From positions 1-64,000 of the forward strand of contig JBFFNE010000004.1 in the NCBI GenBank assembly GCA_041563315.1: 64,000 bases of DNA, given 5' to 3'. The notes under the pieces are model-generated. The model saw nothing but the letters and a program-made list of their open reading frames with translations, made no database searches and was not told where the DNA came from. Made by a program: the position numbers and the translations under genes. Each line of letters starts with the position of its first letter. Position 1 is the stretch's first letter. Origin of the DNA: JBFEYJ01 sp041563315. Its GTDB lineage: Bacteria; Pseudomonadota; Gammaproteobacteria; Thiohalomonadales; Thiohalomonadaceae. Positions 1-8,320 of the stretch are shown here, piece after piece.

Positions 1-2174
1 ACGGCGATGGACCAGACGGTATTGTCAGCATCGGGATTCCAGGCTGTGGCTGCGCCCGTGGTGGCGTCGAGCGCGGCGATATTGTTGCGAGTAACGCCGC
101 CGGCCGTGGCGAATCCCCCTCCAGCGTAGACAGTATTGCCGCTCACGGCCAAGTCGAGAACAGAACCATTTGTACCGGGATCCCAGGCTGTGATGTTGGC
201 GGTATCCCGGGTGGTGTCAATCGCGGCGAGGTGGCGGCGCCCCAGGCCGTCAACGGCGCTGAAGTTACCCCCGACATACAGGGTGGTCCCGCTTAATGCC
301 AGTGACCACACCATCGCATCCGCATTGGGATTCCAGGCGGTCGGATTTCCATTGGGGTCGAGTGCCGCGAGATAGTTGCGTGCTATGCCACCGATGCTTC
401 CAAGATTTCCTCCCACATACACGGTACCCCCGCTTATGCCGATGGCATGGACCTGCCCGGTGGTTATGTTCCAGGCCGTCGCATTGTTGATTGCCACCGT
501 GGTGTCGAGGGCAGCGATGCCTCGACGTGGCTGACCACCGATCTCACTAAAATAGCCCCCCACATAGAGGGTGCTGCCGCTAAGAACGAGTGAGTAAATG
601 CCGCCACGGGCATTGGGATCCCAATCCGTGGCGTTGCCCGTATTCACCGTGGTATCGAGTGCCGCGATGTTGTTTCGCGGGGCCCCGCCGATGTCGGTGA
701 AATAACCGCCGACGTAGAGCGTGGTGCCGTCAAGGGCTAGCGCACTAATAGCTGTGGATGTGGGTCCTACCACAGATATGGGAGCGGGATCCCAGGCCGT
801 GACCATGTTTGTGTTTACGGTTGTATCAAGGGCGGCAAGACCGTTGCGTGCCAGTCCGCCAATGGTGTTGAAACGGCCACCCACATAGAGGGTGCTGCCG
901 CTAAGAGCGAGTGATTCAACGCCACCGTTGGTATTGGGATCCCAATCCGTGGCGTTGCCGGTGTTGACCGTGGTATCGAGCGCTGCGATGTTGTTACGCG
1001 GGGCTCCGCCAATGTCGGTGAAAGTACCCCCGACGTAGATCGTGGTGCCGTTAAGGGCGAGAACGTTAACAAATGATTGTGAGGGGGACAACGCGTTCGT
1101 GGGGGCCGGATCCCAGTCCGTGGCGTTATTGGTGTCCACGGTGGTATCAAGGGCGGCGAGGCTGTTACGTGGCTGCCCCCCAATGGTGGTGAATATGCCA
1201 CCGGTATAGAGGGTGGTGCCGCTGAGGGCGAGTGCGATGACCGGGCCGTCAGCACCCGGATTCCACGGTCCGACACTGCCGTCGGCCAGAACATGGGCGA
1301 TGTTATTGCGTTGAATCCCGTCAACCTGGGTGAAGCTACCGCCAATATACCAGCCTCCGGCGCCATCGGAGACAAGATCCACGACCATACCATCAACCAG
1401 CGGGGAGGGGGCGACGCCCACGGACTCGGTGCGAAGGGCGGCAAATCCTCCTGCCACTGCGCCGACGCGGGTGAAATCACCACCGAGATAGACCGTGCCG
1501 TCGGCAGCGATAGCAATGTCTTGTATTGAGCCGTTAGCGGCAAAGCTGTTTGGCCGCGCCCCGCTTATGGAAACGATATTGTAGGCGCCGCTGTAGCCGG
1601 CTTTCAGCCAGAAGGTGTAAAGGGTGCCATTGCTAAGGCCGATGACATCATGGGGGGAGCTGACCCCGGCCACCAGGGTGCCCCCGGCACAGCTATCGAT
1701 GAAGTTGATATCGCAGGCCGGGTCGGTTGAATAGTAAAGATCATAGCTCGCTGCACCGCTATTGCTCCAGTTCAGCCGGACTGCTCCGGGGTAAGCGTGG
1801 GCCTCGAGCGCAACGGAGGTGAAGCACTGCACATCAATGGTATTCACGTTAGCGGTTACGCTGCCGCCGCCATCCACCACCGTGCATTGCTGGCCGCCGG
1901 GATTGGTCTTGATGGTGACGTTATAGCCGCCGCCCTCTATCACAGGGGTGGCGAAGGTGAAGGGGCCTTCGGTGGTGAGCAAGAGGTCATCGGCACCGTT
2001 GTTTTGCAGCAGTAGGCTCTCGCCCCCGGCAAGGCCTGTGAGGGTACCGCCTATGGTGTAGGTTGTTACTGGAATATTCCCCCCATCACCTCCGCTGCTG
2101 CAGCCGGAGAGTAGCGCCAGAGGACTGAGGGTCAGAAGGACCCACAGGGTTTTTTTTAGTCTTAGAAAATTCAT
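1..2174 (-). CDS. Large delta-60-type repeat lipoprotein, C-terminus beyond the window
   Basis: An uninterrupted reading frame of 724 codons runs from an ATG at 2174 to the left edge without a stop, so the gene is 3'-truncated by the window. The N-terminus is a lipoprotein signal: a basic start, a hydrophobic core, then lipobox LLSGC with Cys25 as the predicted lipidated residue. Residues of about 30-110 form a small beta domain. Residues of about 115-190 look like a fibronectin III-like domain (AVRLNWSNS, YDLYYSTD, GTLYTFWLKAG). From about residue 205 onward come roughly ten repeats of 48-57 residues with cores such as LYVGGxFTxIGG, RNNIAALDTT and ATDWDPN. This resembles the delta-60 / DUF5122 beta-propeller repeats. 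The repeat match is from pattern recognition only. A secreted, membrane-tethered adhesion or binding role is inference. No neighbour on the same strand is visible. Confidence 0.8.
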   Translation of the reverse strand, partial: MNFLRLKKTLWVLLTLSPLALLSGCSSGGDGGNIPVTTYTIGGTLTGLAGGESLLLQNNGADDLLLTTEGPFTFATPVIEGGGYNVTIKTNPGGQQCTVVDGGGSVTANVNTIDVQCFTSVALEAHAYPGAVRLNWSNSGAASYDLYYSTDPACDINFIDSCAGGTLVAGVSSPHDVIGLSNGTLYTFWLKAGYSGAYNIVSISGARPNSFAANGSIQDIAIAADGTVYLGGDFTRVGAVAGGFAALRTESVGVAPSPLVDGMVVDLVSDGAGGWYIGGSFTQVDGIQRNNIAHVLADGSVGPWNPGADGPVIALALSGTTLYTGGIFTTIGGQPRNSLAALDTTVDTNNATDWDPAPTNALSPSQSFVNVLALNGTTIYVGGTFTDIGGAPRNNIAALDTTVNTGNATDWDPNTNGGVESLALSGSTLYVGGRFNTIGGLARNGLAALDTTVNTNMVTAWDPAPISVVGPTSTAISALALDGTTLYVGGYFTDIGGAPRNNIAALDTTVNTGNATDWDPNARGGIYSLVLSGSTLYVGGYFSEIGGQPRRGIAALDTTVAINNATAWNITTGQVHAIGISGGTVYVGGNLGSIGGIARNYLAALDPNGNPTAWNPNADAMVWSLALSGTTLYVGGNFSAVDGLGRRHLAAIDTTRDTANITAWDPGTNGSVLDLAVSGNTVYAGGGFATAGGVTRNNIAALDATTGAATAWNPDADNTVWSIA

Positions 2175-2609
2175 TAGTCATTCACTCCGTGTCTATTGAT
2201 TGTTTTCCTGAACTACATAATGCGTATAAAAGGTGAGGCAGTCATTATTGTCATTGGCCATTGGCAAAATCCCCTTTCGACGTTCGAACCCCCGCAGCCC
2301 TGGAGGTACCAGTGTGCCTGCTGGAGTTAGGGTGTTGGATTTTTGGTTTTCTAGCTGAAACACAGGTAGGGAGTATACGTGAATAACGGTCACGTACAGT
2401 TGAACAAACTGGCTAACTTTAGCTTTCTGCTGGCTTGCGCTCAGCTAGACGTAATAAAGCACTTGCCTGGGTGATTGACGGACAAAACCAGAAAAAAAGG
2501 CCGATGGGGGTGTTAAGGTGGGTCCGGGGAAATGAGCCGGTGCCGATACTAAGAGCCACGATGCTGACGCTACATAAAATCTGGTTCGCCGATGATAACG
2601 GGAGAAGAT
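2175..2609. other. Divergent intergenic region
   Basis: These 435 bases separate the divergent repeat lipoprotein and the DUF3301 gene and should hold both promoters. I see no convincing -10/-35 pair. A short open frame on the minus strand (2193-2393) ends close before the lipoprotein start but has no recognisable product. A TTCGAAC string near 2284 looks like a tRNA T-loop, but its flanks do not pair, so it is not called as a tRNA. Confidence 0.4.
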
Positions 2610-2957
2610 GTGGAAGTTTTACTGATTGTAATTTTGCTGGGGCTGGGCTGGTACTGGTACGATAGCACCCTGGCGAAGGAGGCGGCGGTAGTGGCCGCAC
2701 GCAGGGCTTGTGAGCGCCATTCCCTACAGTTGCTTGATGAAACCGTTGCACTTGCCCGGATCCGTCCGCGCCGTGATGCCAGTGGCCGGGTGCGGCTGTT
2801 GCGACTCTATCGTTTCGAATTCAGCGGTGACAGTGAGTTGCGCCGCAGCGGTGAAATCAGCCTGCTCGGACAACGGATCACGGCGATGAATCTGGAGCTG
2901 GATGACTATACGCTGTATGAGCAAGATGAGGGGGGAGAGCCGCCCGCAGCACATTGA
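2610..2957 (+). CDS. DUF3301 family small membrane-anchored protein
   Basis: The product is about 115 residues. It has one N-terminal membrane segment (VLLIVILLGLGWYWYDS), followed by a soluble part with the DUF3301 signature: AARRACERHSLQLLDETV, then RPRRDASGRVRLLRLYRFEF and SGEISLLGQRI. I place the start at GTG 2610 because GGGAGA lies just upstream and the hydrophobic segment then begins at once, as is usual in this family. An in-frame ATG at 2592 would add six residues. The family is widespread in Gammaproteobacteria and has no established function. The gene stands alone, 115 bases before the LysR gene. Confidence 0.75.
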   Translation: MEVLLIVILLGLGWYWYDSTLAKEAAVVAARRACERHSLQLLDETVALARIRPRRDASGRVRLLRLYRFEFSGDSELRRSGEISLLGQRITAMNLELDDYTLYEQDEGGEPPAAH

Positions 2958-3072
2958 GAAATGGGCTTTCGGTGTGAGACCGACAGACGTTGTACCCCCG
3001 CTGAGTTATAAAGTATGCTTAATCGTCATAAGAACAAATAATCATGTTGAATATTATGGAGATTAGGTAGTC

Positions 3073-3972
3073 ATGGCGGATCGACGGTTACAGGTGTTCC
3101 ATACCGTGGCGAGGTTGCTGAGCTTTACCAAGGCAGCGGAGTCACTGCATATGACGCAGCCAGCGGTAACTTTCCAGGTGCGCCAGCTGGAAGAGTATTT
3201 TAATACCCGGCTGTTTGACCGAACCCACAATCGCATCAGCCTGACTGAAGCCGGTGAGCGGGTCTACAAATATGCTGACAGGATATTTTCCCTCTACGCC
3301 GAGATGGAGAACTCGGTGCGGGATCTGACGGGCGAGGTTAGCGGTGTGCTGCTGCTTGGGGCCAGTACTACCATCGCCGAGTATATGCTCCCGGCACTGC
3401 TTGGTGACTTCAAGGCCAAGTATCCCGAGGTCTCCATTCGACTGCAGGTGGCCAATACCGACGGGATTGTCTCCATGGTGGAGAACAACGTTATTGATCT
3501 CGGTGTGGTCGAGGCACCGGTCAGCAACAAGAACCTAGTGGTCGAGAACTGCCGCATGGACCAGATGGTGCTTATTGTGCCACCCGGACATGAGCTGGCC
3601 ACTGAAAAAAGTGTACCGATCACCGAACTGACCCGGTATCCCTATATTTGCCGTGAAGAGGGCTCCGGCACCCGCGAGGTGATGCTGGAGTCGATGACTG
3701 CTGCCGGTGCCAATCCAGCCGATCTCAATATTGTGATGGAGTTGGGCAGTCCAGAGGCAGTTAAGGGCGCTGTTGAAGCCGGTATGGGGATCTCCATTCT
3801 CTCCCGCGCGACCATCGAAAAGGAGCTCAAGCTAGGTTCACTGATAGCGATCAATCTTGAGCATCCCATTGAGCGCCCCTTCTCTTTCGTACACCAGAAA
3901 CAGAAATTCCGTCTGCGCGCGATGGAGATGTTGCTCGATTTTGCGCGGAATTACTGTAGTGAGCATCCATGA
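3073..3972 (+). CDS. LysR-family transcriptional regulator, CysL/YeiE-like
   Basis: This is a full-length LysR protein of 299 residues. Residues of about 3-62 are the winged helix-turn-helix (LLSFTKAAESLHMTQPAVTF, then QLEEYFNTRLFDR and ISLTEAGERVY). Residues of about 88-295 are the periplasmic-binding-protein-like effector domain, with ASTTIAEYMLPALL, the EEGSGTREVML ligand-loop motif and EAVKGAVEAGMGISIL. The effector domain resembles the CysL/YeiE/CbbR branch, which often responds to anions or central metabolites, but the ligand cannot be read from sequence. The ATG follows GGAGATTAG. The nearest genes (DUF3301, and a small gene plus permease) do not reveal a target. The usual LysR divergent partner is absent, since both flanking genes point the same way. 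Confidence 0.85.
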   Translation: MADRRLQVFHTVARLLSFTKAAESLHMTQPAVTFQVRQLEEYFNTRLFDRTHNRISLTEAGERVYKYADRIFSLYAEMENSVRDLTGEVSGVLLLGASTTIAEYMLPALLGDFKAKYPEVSIRLQVANTDGIVSMVENNVIDLGVVEAPVSNKNLVVENCRMDQMVLIVPPGHELATEKSVPITELTRYPYICREEGSGTREVMLESMTAAGANPADLNIVMELGSPEAVKGAVEAGMGISILSRATIEKELKLGSLIAINLEHPIERPFSFVHQKQKFRLRAMEMLLDFARNYCSEHP

Positions 3973-4032
3973 TGGTTTACGGTCTGCAACTATCTGTTTC
4001 ACTTAATAAAATCCTCTCCGATAACCGCTAAT

Positions 4033-4407
4033 ATGCACATTAAAGGGAAATCTGGCGACAGGCCGGACAAACGTCTCGTCGAGCTCTATGCTCAGTTGCC
4101 GGAGGCGGATCGTAAGAGCCTGCTGGATTTTGCCGAGTTTCTTGCTTCCCGCTGTGAGCCGGCCGAGCCGGTATCGCTTGAGCCGCTAACGATTCCGCGA
4201 CCAGCGGAGGAGAGTGTGGTGGCGGCTATGAAGCGTCTGCGGGAGACCTACCCCATGCTCGACCATTCCAAGCTGCTGCATGAAGCCTCTGGACTGATGG
4301 CACAACACTTGATGCAGGGGCGCCCTGCCCCAGAGGTGATTGACGATCTGGAACAGATGTTTCTGCGTCAGCTGGAGAAACTGCTCAAGGAGGCGGGCAA
4401 GAAATGA
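4033..4407 (+). CDS. Conserved small protein coupled to a PerM-type permease
   Basis: A 124-residue soluble, mostly helical protein with no signal peptide or membrane segment. Visible features are RLVELYAQLPEADRKSLLDF near the N-terminus, a proline-rich linker (EPLTIPRPAEES) and a C-terminal helical part (MKRLRETYPMLDHSKLLHEA, LEQMFLRQLEKLLKEAG). I do not recognise a characterised family. The stop overlaps the next start as ATGA (4404-4407), so it is probably translationally coupled to the permease and may be a cytoplasmic partner of it. That role is inference. Confidence 0.65.
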   Translation: MHIKGKSGDRPDKRLVELYAQLPEADRKSLLDFAEFLASRCEPAEPVSLEPLTIPRPAEESVVAAMKRLRETYPMLDHSKLLHEASGLMAQHLMQGRPAPEVIDDLEQMFLRQLEKLLKEAGKK

Positions 4408-5480
4408 TGGACATCATCCGCCAATGGTTCCATCGCTACTTCTCCGACCCGCAAGCGGTGCTGCTCGCCGTGCTGTTGATCGGTGGATTCACGGTAGTGC
4501 TGACTATGGGCAAGATGCTGGCGCCGGTGTTGGCCAGCATTGTTATCGCCTATTTACTCGAAGGGATCATCGCCACCATGGAGAGTCGCGGCGCGCCACG
4601 TTTGCGTGTGGTGTTGCTGGTGTTTGTGATCTTTATGGCCTTTCTCCTCTTCCTCCTGTTTGCTGTGGTGCCGCTGCTCTGGGAGCAGACGGCTGAGCTG
4701 GTGCGTGAACTGCCCAACTACCTGAGCCACGGCCAGCAGTCGCTGCTGACGCTGCCCGAGCACTATGCCTTTATCTCTGAAGCGCAAATTCGAGAGGTGA
4801 TCGAGTTGCTGCGCAAGGAGATGACGGTGCAGGGGCAGCGTATCCTGTCACTCTCGCTCGCCTCGATCCCCGGTCTCATCACTCTACTGGTCTACCTCAT
4901 CCTGGTGCCTCTGCTGGTGTTTTTCTTTCTCAAGGACAAGAGCCGAATTGTCGCCTGGGTTACCAGTTTCCTGCCTGCGGAGCGCGGCCTGACCAACGAG
5001 GTATGGCATGAAATGGACCTCCAGTTGGGCAACTACGTGCGTGGCAAGTTCTGGGAGATCCTTATTGTCGGTGTGGCCAGTTTTGTCGTGTTCGCGCTAA
5101 TGGGGCTCAAGTACACCCTATTGCTGGCGGTTCTGGTAGGACTCTCTGTGGTCGTTCCCTATATCGGCGCGGCGGTGGTCACCATCCCGGTGGCCTTGAT
5201 AGCCTATTTTCAATGGGGGGGGGGCGCCGATTTTATCTGGCTGATGGTGGCTTACGGCATTATTCAGGGGCTGGATGGCAACGTGCTGGTGCCGTTGCTG
5301 TTCTCCGAGGTGGTGAACCTGCATCCAGTAGCAATCATCGTGGCAGTGCTGGTGTTTGGTGGGTTGTGGGGCTTCTGGGGCGTCTTTTTTGCCATCCCGC
5401 TGGCGACGCTGTTCAGTGCCATTCTGCGGGCCTGGCCACGGCCTGGGCCAGAAGAGCCGGATGCGAGCGAGGCACAATAA
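4404..5480 (+). CDS. AI-2E/PerM family transporter
   Basis: This 358-residue polytopic membrane protein matches the AI-2E transporter (PerM) family in length and layout. There are two N-terminal membrane segments (about 17-60), a further hydrophobic stretch (LVFVIFMAFLLFLLFAVVPL), and a soluble helical loop (about 95-150). The conserved C-terminal half contains IPGLITLLVYLILVPLLVFF, FLKDK, and the PYIGAAVVTIPVALIAYFQ and LVPLLFSEVVNLHPVAIIVA motifs. Members have been linked to autoinducer-2 export or Na+/H+ exchange, so the substrate cannot be assigned. An alternative ATG lies at 4407. The gene overlaps the preceding small gene by four bases and ends convergent with the gene at 5498-5884. Confidence 0.85.
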   Translation: MMDIIRQWFHRYFSDPQAVLLAVLLIGGFTVVLTMGKMLAPVLASIVIAYLLEGIIATMESRGAPRLRVVLLVFVIFMAFLLFLLFAVVPLLWEQTAELVRELPNYLSHGQQSLLTLPEHYAFISEAQIREVIELLRKEMTVQGQRILSLSLASIPGLITLLVYLILVPLLVFFFLKDKSRIVAWVTSFLPAERGLTNEVWHEMDLQLGNYVRGKFWEILIVGVASFVVFALMGLKYTLLLAVLVGLSVVVPYIGAAVVTIPVALIAYFQWGGGADFIWLMVAYGIIQGLDGNVLVPLLFSEVVNLHPVAIIVAVLVFGGLWGFWGVFFAIPLATLFSAILRAWPRPGPEEPDASEAQ

Positions 5481-5497
5481 TCGCCGCCGCTAGTTGA

Positions 5498-5884
5498 CTA
5501 GTTGAGCTCGATGCGGTCAATCCGCTCCTGAACGACCCGCCACATCCCATCATCCTCCAGACGGAGATTGATCGCCTTGTCGACCGTAATGATCTGGCCA
5601 CGGTTGGACTTTATCGTCTCAATCACAGTAAACAGCAGGCTGTCCTCTTCGAATAAAAGGATATTAACCAGCCGGTAACTGAGGCTGCGCAGCAGCTTCT
5701 TGTTGAATTCGTTGGAGCGACGCTTCAGCCACCCTGGATAATCAACGACTTTGACGCCGGGGAGGCCGAGAACCTTCACCTGCCTGGAAACCAGGGCCAT
5801 ATGGGAATCGAGGTTCCAGGTTGCTGCGCTGAAGGCCAGTTCATCTAACCAGCGCTGCGCGATGTCTCGTGCCTTGGTATGCAT
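5498..5884 (-). CDS. Small NTF2/SnoaL-like protein of unknown function
   Basis: A protein of 128 residues if translation starts at the ATG at 5884 (MHTKARDIAQRWLDELAFSA). A longer frame continues upstream to 6055, but that extension is Asn/His/Arg-rich and looks non-coding. The alternation of helix and strand, the early tryptophan-containing helix and the C-terminal segment LRLEDDGMWRVVQERID resemble NTF2-like folds (SnoaL/DUF4440 type). This is a weak structural impression, not a family match. There is no clear Shine-Dalgarno site. It is convergent with the permease and divergent from pdhA. Confidence 0.5.
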   Translation of the reverse strand: MHTKARDIAQRWLDELAFSAATWNLDSHMALVSRQVKVLGLPGVKVVDYPGWLKRRSNEFNKKLLRSLSYRLVNILLFEEDSLLFTVIETIKSNRGQIITVDKAINLRLEDDGMWRVVQERIDRIELN

Positions 5885-6056
5885 CAGATTATTTTGGTTG
5901 TTATTGCAGTGATTGTTGATTGGGCATGGTATCCGGTTCTTCGCATGTCTGCAATTATATGTTTTTGCTGTTGTTTTTTCTATAACCGAGGAAAAGTGTC
6001 GGTTTTTTCTTGACCTTGGATGATGAAAGGTCGAACATATCGTCCTTTGCTGCATC

Positions 6057-6084
6057 GGTCCTCTATATTGTCATTCAGAGGACC
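6057..6084 (+). promoter_or_regulatory. Perfect 8-bp inverted repeat in the pdhA leader
   Basis: GGTCCTCT (6057-6064) and AGAGGACC (6077-6084) form a perfect inverted repeat around a 12-base AT-rich loop, ending 37 bases before the pdhA start. A second, weaker repeat, GACCTT (6012-6017) / AAGGTC (6027-6032), lies upstream. Either could be an operator or an RNA hairpin. No known regulator motif is matched. Confidence 0.4.
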
Positions 6085-6121
6085 AGACAATTCATACACT
6101 AGCAGATTAGAAGGGAGCGCC

Positions 6122-7114
6122 ATGAACGCCGCTGACAAAAAACGGCTGCTGCGTGAAATGCTGTTCGCGCGCCGGTTCGAAGAACGCTGTTACGAAGCCT
6201 ATGTTGAACGTAAGATAGGGGGGTTCCTTCATCTCTATCCCGGCCAGGAGGCGTGTGCTCATGGCGTGATGGAGGCAGCCCGGCCCGGTCATGACTACGT
6301 TATTACCGGTTACCGTGACCACGTCCATGCTATTAAGTGCGGATCTGACCCCAAGGCGGTGATGGCCGAGCTGTTCGGCAAGGAGACCGGCTGCTCCAAA
6401 GGGCGTGGAGGTTCAATGCATATCTTCGACGCCGAACACCGCTTCATGGGCGGCTACGCCTTGGTCGGTGGTCCCTTCCCGCTGGCCGCCGGCATGGCTA
6501 AGGCGATCAAACTCAAGGGAGGCGATGAGATCGCCATCTGCTTCCTTGGCGACGCCGCCAATAATCAGGGCACCTTCCATGAATCCTTGAACATGGCCGC
6601 CGTGTGGAAGTTGCCGGTGCTCTATGTGACTGAGAACAACCTCTACGGCATCGGCACCCGTATCGAACGCTCCACCGCGGTGCATGATCAGTACAAGCGT
6701 GCCTGTGGCTATGATATTCCCTCTGCTCAGACCGATGGCCAGGATATCGATGAGGTCTACAAGGCGGCCAGGGTTGCCGTGGATCACGTGCGCTCTGGCA
6801 AGGGCCCGTACCTTTTAGAGCTGATGACCTACCGTTACCGTGGTCACTCCATGTCCGACTCCAATGTCTATCGCTCGAAAGAGGAAGAGAAAGAGTGGGG
6901 CAAGCGCGATCCGATTATCATCCTTCGTGATCGCCTGATCGACGCCGGCGAGATCAGTGAGGATGATTATAAGGTGATGGACAAGGAAATCATCGACGCG
7001 ATCGAAAACGACATTATTCCTTACTGTGAACAGTCGCCCGAGCCCGACCTGAGTGAACTGGAAAAATATGTGTTAGCGGAAAATGATCCATGGGTCAAAG
7101 GGGGGGCGAACTAA
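6122..7114 (+). CDS. pdhA: Pyruvate dehydrogenase E1 component, alpha subunit
   Basis: A 330-residue E1-alpha subunit of a heterotetrameric thiamine-diphosphate pyruvate dehydrogenase. It decarboxylates pyruvate and reductively acetylates the lipoyl domains of E2. Diagnostic segments are the substrate-entry region GFLHLYPGQEA, GYRDHVHAIKCG, the thiamine/Mg motif GDAANNQG at about 143-150, ENNLYGIGT, and the loop YRYRGHSMSD containing His242. The start is ATG 6122, preceded by GAAGGGAG. An in-frame extension to 6020 lacks a ribosome site and family similarity. The stop overlaps the pdhB start (TAATG), so the subunits are coupled. The two-subunit E1 is unlike the single-chain AceE of E. coli. 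Confidence 0.95.
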   Translation: MNAADKKRLLREMLFARRFEERCYEAYVERKIGGFLHLYPGQEACAHGVMEAARPGHDYVITGYRDHVHAIKCGSDPKAVMAELFGKETGCSKGRGGSMHIFDAEHRFMGGYALVGGPFPLAAGMAKAIKLKGGDEIAICFLGDAANNQGTFHESLNMAAVWKLPVLYVTENNLYGIGTRIERSTAVHDQYKRACGYDIPSAQTDGQDIDEVYKAARVAVDHVRSGKGPYLLELMTYRYRGHSMSDSNVYRSKEEEKEWGKRDPIIILRDRLIDAGEISEDDYKVMDKEIIDAIENDIIPYCEQSPEPDLSELEKYVLAENDPWVKGGAN

Positions 7115-8094
7115 TGGCTGAGCTGATGTATTGGGAAGCGATTCGACGCGCCCACGATGAAGAGATGGCCCGAGATCCCCTGGTGATCTGCATGGGTGAG
7201 GATATCGGGGTTGCCGGTGGTACCTATAAGGCCACCTCTGGGCTCTACGATAAGTATGGCGAGGAGCGAGTGATCGATACCCCCATTTCCGAGGGAGGTT
7301 ACACCGGTCTGGGGATCGGTGCTTCGTTTCTCGGCGTGCGGCCGATTATCGAGATCATGTCGGTCAACTTCGCCTGGCTGGCAATGGACCAGATGTTCAA
7401 CTCCGCCGCCAAAGTCCGCTACATGTCCGGCGGCCAGCTTGAGGCTCCGGTGGTGTTCCGCTCCCCGGGCGGTTGCGCCCACCAGCTCGGTGCGCAGCAC
7501 TCGGCACGCATGGAGAAGGTGTTCATGGGTATCGCCGGCCTGCGGGTGGTCACCCCCTCCAATCCACGCCAGGCCTACGGCCTGCTCAAGTCTGCCGTGC
7601 GCTGCAATGATCCGGTGTTCATCAACGAACACGAGTTGATGTACAACATGAAGGATGAGGTGCCTGACGAGGAGTACTTCATGCCGCTGGAGGGCTCGGA
7701 GGTGGCGCGCGAAGGGGCCGATGTGACCCTCTTCGCCTACAATATTTCGGTGCACTGGTGCCTGCAGGCAGCCGATGAGCTGGCCAGGCACGGCATCAAT
7801 GCCGAGGTGGTCGACCTCTACGCCCTGGCGCCTTTGGATCGCGAGGGCATCAAGGCCTCCGTCGCCAAGACCCACCGTGTGGTGATCGTCGAGGAGGCCG
7901 AAGCTCCGGTCGGCGTCGGCAGCGAGGTGATGGCGATCATCAATGAAGAGTGCTTCTTCGAACTGGACGCACCGCCGCTGCGCGTCTCGGCCAAAAACGT
8001 ACCGATCCCCTACAACCGTGGCCTGGAGAAGATCTCCATCCCAACGGCGAAGGATGTGGTCAACGCTGTTTTGAAGCTGTTCGGTAAAAGCTGA
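7114..8094 (+). CDS. pdhB: Pyruvate dehydrogenase E1 component, beta subunit
   Basis: A 326-residue E1-beta subunit that completes the E1 heterotetramer with the alpha subunit. Family landmarks are VICMGEDIGVAGGTYKAT with the thiamine-contacting Glu29, RVIDTPISEGGYTGLGIGAS, FAWLAMDQMFNSAAK and SPGGCAHQLGAQHS. The C-terminal transketolase domain contains INAEVVDLYALAPLD and RVVIVEEAEAPVG. The start is ATG 7114, sharing one base with the pdhA stop. A stretch of 226 non-coding bases then separates it from pdhC, filled by an inverted-repeat element. Confidence 0.95.
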   Translation: MAELMYWEAIRRAHDEEMARDPLVICMGEDIGVAGGTYKATSGLYDKYGEERVIDTPISEGGYTGLGIGASFLGVRPIIEIMSVNFAWLAMDQMFNSAAKVRYMSGGQLEAPVVFRSPGGCAHQLGAQHSARMEKVFMGIAGLRVVTPSNPRQAYGLLKSAVRCNDPVFINEHELMYNMKDEVPDEEYFMPLEGSEVAREGADVTLFAYNISVHWCLQAADELARHGINAEVVDLYALAPLDREGIKASVAKTHRVVIVEEAEAPVGVGSEVMAIINEECFFELDAPPLRVSAKNVPIPYNRGLEKISIPTAKDVVNAVLKLFGKS

Positions 8095-8308
8095 AACGCA
8101 AGGGGCGCAAAGACGCAGAGTTCGCAAAGGAACGGCGAGTCATGACCATGAGCTGTACAAGCCAACTCTGCTGCTGCAGCAATATTGTCGAAAAACATCA
8201 ATGTGAAAACGCGAGGGGTGATAGGGGCAAAGTTGCCGGGCTTTATGTGATGACCAAGAATCCATTAATAGCTTTGCGTACTTTGCGTCTTTGCGCTCCT
8301 TGCGTTGA
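8095..8308. repeat. CGCAAAG inverted-repeat element, copy 1 (pdhB-pdhC)
   Basis: The left arm (8095-8129) and right arm (8272-8308) are imperfect inverted repeats of about 34 bases with roughly three mismatches. Each arm is a run of 8-9-base units of the type CGCAAAGNN; the shared core is GCGCAAAGACGCA. The roughly 140 bases between the arms contain no open frame of note. Copies 2 and 3 at 49622-49843 and 60432-60592 have matching arm architecture but unrelated interiors. If transcribed with the pdh operon, the arms would pair into a long stem. No transposase is present, so this is MITE-like or REP-like at most. Confidence 0.75.
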
Positions 8309-8320
8309 AAGATAAAAAAT

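Noticed and set aside
815..1543. A 242-codon minus-strand frame within the repeat lipoprotein region
   Set aside because: It is out of frame with the 724-codon lipoprotein frame that starts at 2174, and its Pro/Ser/Thr-rich repeats only mirror the DNA repeat.
1..2000. Regular spacing of repeats, considered as a CRISPR array
   Set aside because: The units are about 150 bases long, diverged, and translate in one frame into protein repeats. There are no short identical repeats with unique spacers.
2270..2300. A TTCGAAC string resembling a tRNA T-loop
   Set aside because: The flanking bases do not form a T-stem, and no acceptor or anticodon arm can be built around it.
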